From Bacteroidetes bacterium UBA2234 (lineage in GTDB: Bacteria > Bacteroidota > Bacteroidia > NS11-12g > UBA955), in the NCBI GenBank assembly GCA_002347985.1, contig DDYM01000040.1, positions 30,368-37,246 of the forward strand: a stretch of DNA of 6,879 nt, written 5' to 3'. Position 1 is the first letter of the stretch. The number at the start of each line of letters is the position of its first letter. Position numbers and translations under genes: made by a program. Below are positions 1-6,200 of this stretch, in pieces. The notes beneath the pieces were generated by a model, which saw only the letters and a program-made list of their open reading frames with translations, had not been told where the DNA came from and made no database searches.

Positions 1-2472
1 GTTGTGGTGATGGATGTTGTAAATCCACTTCACGCCTACATTGGTTCCGGGCTGATTGGTGAAATATCGGAATCGATCCATGTAATCGCGGTAGGTCTTG
101 TTCCCTAGATTCTCACCGTAGATTACCCATTTGGAGCGTTGTCTCAATCCATAATCAAACAAATGTAGTTGTGAATTAACCAAAACATAACCATTGGGAG
201 GCGGCAAGAAATCTGTGCCTGGAGTATAAAAGGGTTGTTTTCCGGTGGCCTGAATATCGATATTTAACAACATATGTTTCCAATGCTTCTGGAATTGAAT
301 GCTTGCTTTGGGGCAAGGGAGGAAATTGGGGTATCGCGCATCGGTTTGCGGCGTTAAAATTCTTCCATACAACGCTCCGATGCGAGTGAAAATTTGCATT
401 TTTAGCGGCCTTAGGAATATCAAACCGCTGGCTTCCAAACCTGAATAGACGGTGGGTAACTGCTTGTATTCGTAGCCGGGGAATGTGCCTCTAACGGTTA
501 AAACCGGGGCCGACATTGGGAATAAAGAAATGAAATTGGCTGAATATTGGCCAAAAGCGGTAAAATTGAATTGGGCATTCCGCAGTGCAAGTATGTAGCC
601 GAGTTCCAATTTTTCGCCGCTCTCAGGTTTTAACTGGCCATTGCCTTGCTCGTATGCTGCCGCTCCGTGATGAACGCCTTGGGTGTACAATTCGTTCACG
701 CTTGGCGCTCTCCATAGCTGACTCAAATGCAATTGAAATTCATGGCGTCCTGCCGTGTGATGAAATGAGTAAGCTGCAGAAAATCCCAAATGATGCTGCC
801 AAATGTTGGTAGTTACTCCATCGATTTTGGGTAACACATTACGAATCAGCCAATCCGTTCTTACAATCAATTCGTGTTCTGCTCTCGGGTTTGATTTGTT
901 GCCGAAGTACAAGTGGACGTTGGGTTGCCATTGCTTGTAGTCGGGCAAAAAATAATATCCTGCATATCGTTGCCATTGGCTGGTGTTCTGAATGACGATG
1001 CGTTTTTTCCAATGGGATTGGTTGATTTTTTCGATGCCGGTATACTGAGAAATCGTTCCTTGCCAAAGGTTAAGTTGGGCAAAATTGATTGAACTATTTC
1101 GATGGGGATCGTATTCCAATCGCAGGTTGGATTGTAGGCAAATTTTATGATGAATGATGAGTTTGGCTAGGACGCGATTGTAACTGTTGTAGCCCACTTG
1201 CGCTTGATACGTTTGCTGCTGTGGATTGCTGATTTTATAGGTAAACGGGGCGTCGTACAGCGGCGTAGTTCTTTGGATCGCAGCGAGTAAATCGTTGATA
1301 TTGCCGATATGGCTTTCGGCGAAAATGGCCCCTTGAAAGGCATAAGCCTTGATATGGATTTCTCGATTCGAAACCGCAGGGATGAGTCGCCAATAGCCGC
1401 GCTGACTGTTCCATGAATTGCCGTAAGATAGGCTGGCTTCTCGGGTGGCGGTATTTTTAAGGGTCTGCGTTGGAATCGAATAATTGCCTATGATGCGCGC
1501 TGAGTAGAGGAAATACTGTCCTTTTTCGTAAGGGTGTTTGCCAGGTTTGACATTTGAGCGGCCCTTGATGTATTTCCCACCCAATTGTATCCCTCGTCCG
1601 TTCGATTGAAACGAAGCAAGTTGGGTGTATTCGCGGTTGAATTGATGAAAATCGTATTGGTTAATCAGATTGATGGCGTTTCCCCAGGCATCTGCGCCTA
1701 CAGCAAGTGCATCGGTTCCACGAATCAAATTTACGGTTTGAACACTCCAAGCGTCGGTTTCTGGTGCGTGATCTAAACCCCAAGTTTGACCTTCCATTCG
1801 AAACCCGTTGTTAAGAATTGGCAATCGCTGACCAAACATGCCTTGCACCACGGGTTTTCCAATCCCCATTCCGGTTGACAGTGTTTGGGTCATGGGCAAG
1901 CTCTCCAACATTTTGGAAAGATTTTGTTGGGGTGACAAATAAAAATTTGGCTTATGCATTACATCGCCTTGACTGCGGGACTTCGCGTGCAAATGTGCCG
2001 GTCCCATTTTTTCGATGGCTGAGTCTCCTATGAGTTGTTCATCTTGCCATTCTGCCCTGGCGAAACTGTCGGACAATGTGATCAAATAATATCCCCTCGT
2101 TATCGTGTTAATGAGGGATTTGCTTTTCAAAGGCAGGTGGTGGTGTTTGTTCGCCACGTTGATTTCCACTTCTGAAATCGAATCGCAAAGGCCTCGGATC
2201 AAAGCCCAACCGTCTGCATCCGTATGGCTTATGGAATGGCTTTTTTCTATGAAAATCTCTACTCCTTCTATGGGACTATTTTTTTGTCCGATATATATTA
2301 ACGACTCCGCTTTTATGATGCGTAGCTGCAACACATAAGGACAATCCTTTTTCTGCGCAATGGCATCGTCAAAAGAAATGAAGAAAAGGAAGGCAATGAG
2401 AAATCGTTGAAAAATACACTTCAGTCTGAAACCATCACCGAAGCGAGCGATATGGGTGCAACACCCTAGCAT
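1..2472 (-). CDS. TonB-dependent outer-membrane receptor (C-terminal end cut by window edge)
   Basis: An open frame of 824 codons runs without a stop from the ATG at 2472 to the left edge. Residues about 22-40 form a hydrophobic segment ending AIAQ, which fits a signal peptide; the n-region before it is long and cysteine-rich. Residues 65-130 weakly resemble the carboxypeptidase-regulatory-like domain common before Bacteroidota plugs. The plug spans about 180-270, with NLSKMLESLPM, GKPVVQGMFGQRLPILNNG and DHAPETD. The rest is beta-barrel, with the late signature LWRAPSVNELYTQGVHHGAA and the near-terminal ENLGNKTYRDYMDRFRY. The family imports iron chelates, other metals or small ligands using TonB energy; the substrate cannot be read here, and no SusD gene follows within view. 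An in-frame TAA four codons upstream makes this ATG the earliest possible start. It lies 9 nt after the preceding gene's stop, so co-transcription is likely. The final strand GVKWIYN suggests only a few residues are missing. Confidence 0.93.
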   Translation of the reverse strand, partial: MLGCCTHIARFGDGFRLKCIFQRFLIAFLFFISFDDAIAQKKDCPYVLQLRIIKAESLIYIGQKNSPIEGVEIFIEKSHSISHTDADGWALIRGLCDSISEVEINVANKHHHLPLKSKSLINTITRGYYLITLSDSFARAEWQDEQLIGDSAIEKMGPAHLHAKSRSQGDVMHKPNFYLSPQQNLSKMLESLPMTQTLSTGMGIGKPVVQGMFGQRLPILNNGFRMEGQTWGLDHAPETDAWSVQTVNLIRGTDALAVGADAWGNAINLINQYDFHQFNREYTQLASFQSNGRGIQLGGKYIKGRSNVKPGKHPYEKGQYFLYSARIIGNYSIPTQTLKNTATREASLSYGNSWNSQRGYWRLIPAVSNREIHIKAYAFQGAIFAESHIGNINDLLAAIQRTTPLYDAPFTYKISNPQQQTYQAQVGYNSYNRVLAKLIIHHKICLQSNLRLEYDPHRNSSINFAQLNLWQGTISQYTGIEKINQSHWKKRIVIQNTSQWQRYAGYYFLPDYKQWQPNVHLYFGNKSNPRAEHELIVRTDWLIRNVLPKIDGVTTNIWQHHLGFSAAYSFHHTAGRHEFQLHLSQLWRAPSVNELYTQGVHHGAAAYEQGNGQLKPESGEKLELGYILALRNAQFNFTAFGQYSANFISLFPMSAPVLTVRGTFPGYEYKQLPTVYSGLEASGLIFLRPLKMQIFTRIGALYGRILTPQTDARYPNFLPCPKASIQFQKHWKHMLLNIDIQATGKQPFYTPGTDFLPPPNGYVLVNSQLHLFDYGLRQRSKWVIYGENLGNKTYRDYMDRFRYFTNQPGTNVGVKWIYNIHHHN

Positions 2473-2481
2473 GGAAATGAA

Positions 2482-2808
2482 TTAGGCCAACTGTTGGAGT
2501 TGGTTTGTCATGACGCGCAATTCATCGCGGTTCAGGGCATTGTCCGATTTAACGCAAAGAGCCAAGAAATAGGCGAAGTTCTCTTCAGGAGTTTCGATTT
2601 CTTCAGCCAATTCAGTGTCGAATGCATCGTTGGATTCCAAATGCTGCCAAGCCAAACGCAAAGCGCGGGTTACCAAGGGATCGTTTTCTTGGAGTGCATA
2701 TTCGCGAGCTGCCTGCAACTGAGGGATAAGGGTCTCGGCGGAAATACCGTTTTTCTCTACACTTTCGATAGCGCTGTTGAGGATGTCGTTGGCTTCTTTG
2801 GTACGCAT
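2482..2808 (-). CDS. Small acidic protein of unknown function
   Basis: I do not recognise this 108-residue protein. It starts at an ATG and ends in TAA, 9 nt before the TonB receptor start. It carries 20 Asp/Glu against 9 Lys/Arg and reads as mostly helical, with no signal peptide, membrane segment or obvious catalytic motif, so it is probably cytoplasmic. Regular spacing of hydrophobics (AIESVEKNGI, LIPQLQAAREYAL, ALRLAWQHLE, FAYFLALCV) suggests a small helical bundle. The acidic stretch DTELAEEIETPEE (residues 64-76) is the most charged part. It sits 35 nt after the permease gene, and that gap holds a TAnnTTTG box, so it may have its own promoter as well as read-through. A longer plus-strand frame overlaps it, but that frame also runs into the permease and lacks a coherent fold. 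Confidence is in the gene being real, not in any function. Confidence 0.72.
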   Translation of the reverse strand: MRTKEANDILNSAIESVEKNGISAETLIPQLQAAREYALQENDPLVTRALRLAWQHLESNDAFDTELAEEIETPEENFAYFLALCVKSDNALNRDELRVMTNQLQQLA

Positions 2809-2822
2809 AATTGTATAAAGTG

Positions 2823-2830
2823 CAAAGATA
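2823..2830 (-). promoter_or_regulatory. Candidate internal -7 box before the small acidic gene
   Basis: The minus strand reads TATCTTTG followed by C, a full match to TAnnTTTG, in the 35-nt gap after the permease stop. It ends 14 nt before the ATG at 2808. No TTG is seen at the usual upstream distance, so this is half a promoter at best. If active it would also drive the TonB receptor. Confidence 0.38.
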
Positions 2831-2843
2831 ACGATTTTTTGGA

Positions 2844-3719
2844 TTATTTCGGCGAGAAGCGTGTGGCCAAAAATACGCCTCCCATGATGAGGGTCATCGT
2901 TGCTACTTTGGTGATCGTGAGCGTATCGGCCCCGAGAACAACGGCGATTACGCTAGCCAATACGGGTTGAAGGTAAATATACAGCCCAGCAAGGGAGGGT
3001 CCGGCTTTTTTTACGGCATAAGAATTCAGCAGATAGACGAGGAAGCTCGTAAAAAATAATATGTAAATCACTTTTGCCGTTACATTGGGGGTGAAGGCGT
3101 GGAAATCGGTATGCAAAAGAGCCCATCCGCCAACGGGTAGCATGTATAAAGTGCCAAAAGTGAAGGTGATTTTGTTGATGGTAATTGGTTTGTAAAGGTG
3201 GGCGATGCGTTTTACACGTACCAAATAGATGGCGTAGAAAAGTGCGTTTACGGCCACATATAAATCACCGGTGAGGGTTTGGCGATTGAAGACAGCGCCT
3301 TTGCCAATCATCAGCCACAGGCTTCCCGCGGCGGCGAGGACGGTTCCAACAACAAACCAAGGTTTTGGGTAGGCCTTCACGCGAATGTGGTCGAAGATGC
3401 CTACAAACAAAGGAGTAACCAACATCAGGATGGCGCCGTTTATGGGATGGGTGAGGGCAAGCCCGTGAAAAAAGAGATACATGTTGGCGCTGGTGCCAAA
3501 AAATCCGCAGATTGCGAGTTCTTTGCCATGGGCTTTCCAATGGATTTTTTCTTTTGATTGGGTAAGGGCGACCAGGTAGAATAGAAGGGTAGCGGTAATC
3601 ACGCGAAGCATCACGAACGCTTCAGGTCGCAAATAATTGGGCATGATTTGGCCGGCCCAGGAAAAAAGGATGGCGTAGAGCAGGCTAACAAAAAACAGGG
3701 CGATGTGAACGCGAATCAT
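2844..3719 (-). CDS. EamA/DMT-superfamily permease
   Basis: This 291-residue protein has the length and two-fold repeat of EamA (drug/metabolite transporter) permeases. About ten membrane segments can be read near residues 4-22, 34-53, 67-86, 93-112, 121-140, 151-168, 183-203, 215-235, 242-262 and 269-286. The first repeat has NGAILMLVTPLFVGIF; the second has AGPSLAGLYIYLQPVLASVIAVVLG followed by a final helix ending GGVFLATR, the typical EamA repeat ending. The family exports or takes up small metabolites across the inner membrane; the substrate cannot be predicted. The glutamate often found after the ninth helix (GE.L) is replaced by GADTLT. The ATG overlaps the stop of the DjlA-like gene in an ATGA junction, which suggests translational coupling. 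No Shine-Dalgarno is evident beyond a weak AAAGG. Confidence 0.9.
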   Translation of the reverse strand: MIRVHIALFFVSLLYAILFSWAGQIMPNYLRPEAFVMLRVITATLLFYLVALTQSKEKIHWKAHGKELAICGFFGTSANMYLFFHGLALTHPINGAILMLVTPLFVGIFDHIRVKAYPKPWFVVGTVLAAAGSLWLMIGKGAVFNRQTLTGDLYVAVNALFYAIYLVRVKRIAHLYKPITINKITFTFGTLYMLPVGGWALLHTDFHAFTPNVTAKVIYILFFTSFLVYLLNSYAVKKAGPSLAGLYIYLQPVLASVIAVVLGADTLTITKVATMTLIMGGVFLATRFSPK

Positions 3720-4486
3720 GACCAGCCTTTGGATTTTTTGATATTCTCGTAGGCTTGTTGTACCTTGATGAATTTGGCTTCAGCGGCTTTTCGTTCTGCA
3801 TCGTCCAGACTACCCAGGCGATCGGGGTGGAAACGCATCACCATTTTACGATAGGCTTTTTTTGTTTCTTCCTCTGTGGCCGAGGTGGGGATTTCGAGGA
3901 TTTGGAAGTCGCTATCGGGCGAGGCGATAAACATCGCGCGGATGGAAAGGTAATCGGGTGTGCTGATTCCCAATTGCGTGGCTATTTGCTGAAGCAAATG
4001 GATTTCGGGGGCGGAGATATCGCCATCGGCACGAGATATTCTAAATAATACGTGAAGCAGTTCTAATCGGGGTGAATAGCCCATTCGAATTCTGAGGTTT
4101 CTACAAACTTCGGCGAGGTTATGCGACTGTTTGAGGTAATCACGGAGTCTGAGCAGGAGCATTCTGGCTTCTTCTTCGCCATAGGTGCGGATTAGCATCG
4201 ACTTCACCATGTCGAGTTCGCTTCTCAGGACCGATCCATCGGCGTTCATTGTGGCGGCAACGAGGATCAGGAGTGAGTTTTTGAAATCGGACGGCGGATA
4301 GTTATCGCTGTAGTAATTTTGGGTATGTCGCTGTTGATTATAAGCGTTATTGGTTTGATTTCGCTGGCTTTCGGGGGTATTTACGAAATCGATATACATT
4401 CCTACGAGAAAGCCGATGACTGCTCCGGTGGGGCCAGACGACATAAGGCCGAGGACTGCGCCTGCGATGGAGAACTGAAATTTCAC
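3716..4486 (-). CDS. djlA: DjlA-type membrane co-chaperone (TerB + C-terminal J domain)
   Basis: This 256-residue protein has the DjlA order of domains. Residues 6-33 are a glycine-rich hydrophobic anchor (AGAVLGLMSSGPTGAVIGF). Residues 38-65 are a polar Asn/Gln/Tyr-rich linker. A TerB-like helical domain follows at about 66-185, with the paired acidic motifs MNADGSVLRSE and RADGDISAPE. A J domain occupies about 193-254, with the invariant HPD at 220-222, preceded by AYRKMVMRF and followed by the long helix ending QQAYENIK. By family knowledge the HPD loop stimulates the ATPase of a DnaK-type Hsp70, here at the inner membrane; the client is unknown. The start is a GTG: no in-frame ATG lies between it and the upstream gene, and the internal Met15 would cut the anchor in half. 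It lies 50 nt after the DUF4340-like gene and overlaps the permease gene by 4 nt. Confidence 0.88.
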   Translation of the reverse strand: MKFQFSIAGAVLGLMSSGPTGAVIGFLVGMYIDFVNTPESQRNQTNNAYNQQRHTQNYYSDNYPPSDFKNSLLILVAATMNADGSVLRSELDMVKSMLIRTYGEEEARMLLLRLRDYLKQSHNLAEVCRNLRIRMGYSPRLELLHVLFRISRADGDISAPEIHLLQQIATQLGISTPDYLSIRAMFIASPDSDFQILEIPTSATEEETKKAYRKMVMRFHPDRLGSLDDAERKAAEAKFIKVQQAYENIKKSKGWS

Positions 4487-4536
4487 TGTTTGATATTGGG
4501 TTGGGTTGATGAAATATTTTTCGGCTTATTGGGGTA

Positions 4537-5571
4537 TTAGTGGCTGGTAAAATCGCTCAATTTTTTGAGGCGGTTGTGCAAGACGATGTCTTGGATTACC
4601 CAAAGTAGGGGGTCGCCGGATTCTTTGGCCCAATAGATATTGGTTTCTTTGGTTTTGAGTTTGCCATTTTTTTCTTCCATGCTGTAGGTTTCGCCGGCGG
4701 TAATGTCCATGGGGTAGATGGTAATGGTTTTGGCGGCTTGGGAGGTGAAGGTGTATTCAAAAACGGCGAGGGGTGTGGATTGGGTAATTTGTTTCACTGC
4801 AAGGGTGCTATTATTGATTCCGGCTGGCTCGCCCGCTTCGCGGGCGAGCGTCTTGGATAGTTCGAGATACCCAGCAATTAAGCTTTGGTTGGCTGGGACG
4901 GATTGGTTCTGAAGTGTTTTTAATTCGATGCGATCATGGTCTTGAAAGATCTGAAAGGATTCTTGGGGTTGGTTGGGATAGGTCACCTTGATGGATTTGA
5001 TATCAGAAACAGAGGCATCAACCATAAACATAGAACGCCAAAGTTGGATGTTGGTGTTAAAATAGGGTGTTAGGTAGCCAACGAAACCGGGTACGGTGAT
5101 TTCGCAGGGTCTCTCTGTGCCGGGGAAATACATATAGGTGGCATCTTGGGTAGGAGTTGGGAATCCTACATATAGGGTATGAACTTCTTTGTTATCTTGT
5201 GAGAAAATGACTTTGGTTCCGTTGAGGGCGATGTCTTTGGTTACAGTTTCTTTGGCTGCATCTGCAACGGGACATTTGACTTGCAATTGGGGCATGGCCC
5301 AATAGAGTAATTCGTGAATGGCATGGGTATCGGCAGGAAAAGATTGGGTTTCCGTGCGCACGATCCAATGCTCGTTAACTTTTTCTAGGGTGAGGTAGGG
5401 GAGTTTGGTATTGTTCGGCGAGAAGGTGATTTTGGTGATTTTCTGCGCGGATTTGAGGGCGAAAAGGTCGTGTGAAATAGCGGTTGTGCTATTGATATTG
5501 CGCCATAACACAAAGGTAATGAGGACGGCAGAGACCAAAAGGGTGACTGCGATGAGGATGCGTTTTTGCAT
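4537..5571 (-). CDS. Membrane-anchored DUF4340-like protein
   Basis: From the ATG at 5571 the protein has 344 residues. Residues 4-23 form one hydrophobic segment after MQKR, so it is probably anchored in the inner membrane with its bulk in the periplasm. The body resembles Bacteroidota DUF4340 proteins: FALKSAQKITKITF (37-50), a HWIVRTE strand (68-74), the stretch VKCPVADAAKETV (98-110), HTLYVGFPTPTQDATYMYF (131-149) and the signature PCEITVPGFVGYLTPYFNTN...WR (155-179). The biochemical role of the family is not established; some DUF4340 proteins lie near gliding or ABC-transporter genes, which are not seen here. An in-frame TTG at 5580 would add three residues (MYP), but the ATG fits better. 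Codons 241-248 coincide with a GC-rich palindrome and encode TLAREAGE, which looks like inserted sequence. A -7-like box ends 6 nt before the ATG. Confidence 0.85.
   Translation of the reverse strand: MQKRILIAVTLLVSAVLITFVLWRNINSTTAISHDLFALKSAQKITKITFSPNNTKLPYLTLEKVNEHWIVRTETQSFPADTHAIHELLYWAMPQLQVKCPVADAAKETVTKDIALNGTKVIFSQDNKEVHTLYVGFPTPTQDATYMYFPGTERPCEITVPGFVGYLTPYFNTNIQLWRSMFMVDASVSDIKSIKVTYPNQPQESFQIFQDHDRIELKTLQNQSVPANQSLIAGYLELSKTLAREAGEPAGINNSTLAVKQITQSTPLAVFEYTFTSQAAKTITIYPMDITAGETYSMEEKNGKLKTKETNIYWAKESGDPLLWVIQDIVLHNRLKKLSDFTSH
4827..4849. repeat. GC-rich perfect palindrome inside the DUF4340-like gene
   Basis: Two 10-nt arms, GCTCGCCCGC (4827-4836) and GCGGGCGAGC (4840-4849), are exact reverse complements separated by TTC. 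Nineteen of 23 positions are G or C, in clear contrast with the AT-richer gene around it. On the minus (coding) strand the tip reads GCGAAGC, a heptamer known as an unusually stable DNA mini-hairpin. It is translated in frame as L-AREAGE. No second copy was found in this window. A dispersed palindromic element is an inference only. Confidence 0.7.
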
Positions 5572-5577
5572 AGGATA

Positions 5578-5585
5578 CAAAGGTA
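5578..5585 (-). promoter_or_regulatory. Candidate -7 box for the leftward gene unit
   Basis: On the minus strand the bases read TACCTTTG, matching the Bacteroidota -7 consensus TAnnTTTG. The box ends 6 nt before the ATG at 5571, so a transcript from it would be leaderless or nearly so. No TTG or TTTG lies at the expected distance upstream, so only half of a promoter is visible. Confidence 0.4.
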
Positions 5586-5687
5586 TATAAGAAATTGTAG
5601 AGGGTGGTTTCTGATTTGAGGAAATGGCAATTTTGGGGGACGGAATAATTGGACATAAAAAATTATGTGTAAAAAATGCAGGAAGGG

Positions 5688-5719
5688 TTTGTCAATTCAT
5701 AAATAAGTACTATTTTTGC
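5688..5719 (+). promoter_or_regulatory. Promoter of the tRNA-tuf operon
   Basis: TTTG at 5688-5691 and TATTTTTGC at 5711-5719 are separated by 19 nt. This matches the Bacteroidota sigma-A pattern (TTTG, 19-21 nt, TAnnTTTG) at every fixed position. Transcription would begin near 5725, about 45 nt before tRNA-Thr(TGT). It is the only full match in the divergent intergenic region and faces the tRNA cluster. Confidence 0.72.
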
Positions 5720-5735
5720 AGTCCTTTTTAGGATA

Positions 5736-5749
5736 GTGGCCTCGGTCAC
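5736..5749 (+). other. Small hairpin in the tRNA operon leader
   Basis: GTGGC (5736-5740) and GTCAC (5745-5749) can pair with one G-U wobble around a CTCG loop, about ten bases after the predicted transcription start. The GTGGC arm is also complementary to GCCAC at the 5' end of the first tRNA (5770-5774), so an alternative fold exists. The stem is short and may have no role. Confidence 0.3.
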
Positions 5750-5769
5750 AGACGTTCTTAAGGTTAAAA

Positions 5770-5844
<75 letters not shown>

Positions 5845-5845
<1 letters not shown>

Positions 5846-5984
5846 GATATAAAAGTGCAACCGATCACGGGGAGACCTAGGATTTATTGGGGGCATCGCA
5901 TAGCGGCAATTGCGGCGGACTGTAAATCCGCTCCTTCGGGTTCAGTGGTTCGAGTCCACTTGCCCCCACTACACTTTTATATCT
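5845..5984. repeat. 13-bp inverted repeat bracketing tRNA-Tyr
   Basis: AGATATAAAAGTG at 5845-5857 and CACTTTTATATCT at 5972-5984 are exact reverse complements. They lie on either side of tRNA-Tyr, with 31 nt before and 3 nt after the tRNA inside the bracket. In the precursor RNA they could form a long-range stem closing over the tRNA, as in the processing stalks around bacterial rRNAs. The first base of the left arm is the final A of the encoded CCA of tRNA-Thr(TGT). Confidence 0.75.
5889..5968 (+). tRNA. tRNA-Tyr(GTA)
   Basis: The acceptor arms GGGGGCA and TGCCCCC pair fully. The anticodon stem GCGGA/TCCGC encloses CTGTAAA, with anticodon GTA at 5922-5924. A class II variable arm at 5932-5943 carries a C-TTCG-G capped stem, as expected for bacterial tRNA-Tyr. 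The T arm is AGTGG/CCACT. The discriminator is A, and CCA is not encoded. The gene is bracketed by a 13-bp inverted repeat. Confidence 0.97.
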
Positions 5985-5989
5985 AAAAC

Positions 5990-6062
5990 GCGGGAGTAGC
6001 TCAGTTGGTAGAGCGACAGCCTTCCAAGCTGTAGGTCGCGAGTTCGAGCCTCGTCTCCCGCT
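5990..6062 (+). tRNA. tRNA-Gly(TCC)
   Basis: The acceptor arms GCGGGAG and CTCCCGC pair fully. The anticodon loop CTTCCAA gives anticodon TCC at 6023-6025. The D arm has AGCTCAGTTGGTAGAGC and the T loop reads TTCGAGC. The discriminator is T at 6062, and CCA is not encoded. Position and anticodon match glyT of E. coli. Confidence 0.97.
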
Positions 6063-6071
6063 CGCATCGAA

Positions 6072-6089
6072 GCAAGAGGAAACTTTTGC
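6072..6089 (+). other. GAAA-capped hairpin between tRNA-Gly and tRNA-Thr(GGT)
   Basis: GCAAGAG (6072-6078) pairs with CTTTTGC (6083-6089) over 7 bp, including one G-U wobble, around a GAAA loop of the GNRA class. It lies in the 35-nt linker between the two tRNAs. No T tract follows, so it is not a typical terminator; a role in precursor processing is possible. Confidence 0.5.
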
Positions 6090-6097
6090 GGGGATAA

Positions 6098-6169
6098 GCC
6101 GATGTAGCTCAGGGGTAGAGCGTTTCCTTGGTAAGGAAAAGGTCAGGGGTTCAATTCCCCTCATTGGCT
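6098..6169 (+). tRNA. tRNA-Thr(GGT)
   Basis: The acceptor arms GCCGATG and CATTGGC pair with one G-T wobble. The anticodon stem TTTCC/GGAAA encloses TTGGTAA, with anticodon GGT at 6130-6132. The T arm is AGGGG/CCCCT with loop TTCAATT. The discriminator is T, and CCA is not encoded. It lies 31 nt before tuf, matching thrT of E. coli. With the first tRNA the operon supplies two threonine isoacceptors. Confidence 0.96.
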
Positions 6170-6200
6170 CAAACAACAAAACAACACAAAACAAACAACT
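6170..6200 (+). promoter_or_regulatory. A/C-only tuf leader without a Shine-Dalgarno site
   Basis: From 6170 to 6199 every base is A or C; a single T precedes the ATG. There is no G, so no Shine-Dalgarno pairing and no internal structure is possible. Such A-rich, unstructured leaders are known in front of highly expressed Bacteroidota genes, where they replace the Shine-Dalgarno site. The leader starts directly after the tRNA-Thr discriminator, so tRNA 3' cleavage would leave the tuf message with this 5' end. Confidence 0.7.

Noticed and set aside
2094..2117. Hairpin CCCTCGTTA / TAATGAGGG inside the receptor gene
   Set aside because: It pairs fully only on the plus strand through a G-T wobble; in the actual message it has an A-C mismatch, and it lies in coding sequence.
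585..2338. Several short frames on both strands within the left third
   Set aside because: They are shadows of the 824-codon receptor frame, which is open throughout and has recognisable receptor motifs.
2494..2970. Plus-strand frame of 158 residues
   Set aside because: It lies antisense to the small acidic gene and the end of the permease gene, both of which make better proteins and share strand and spacing with their neighbours.
5578..5580. TTG as the start of the DUF4340-like gene
   Set aside because: It adds only Met-Tyr-Pro before an ATG that gives a normal anchor (MQKR followed by a hydrophobic run), and it overlaps the -7-like box.
5653..5668. Inverted repeat ACATAA-AAAA-TTATGT upstream of the tRNA promoter
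   Set aside because: Six AT-rich pairs are expected by chance in such DNA. It could be an operator, but nothing else supports it.
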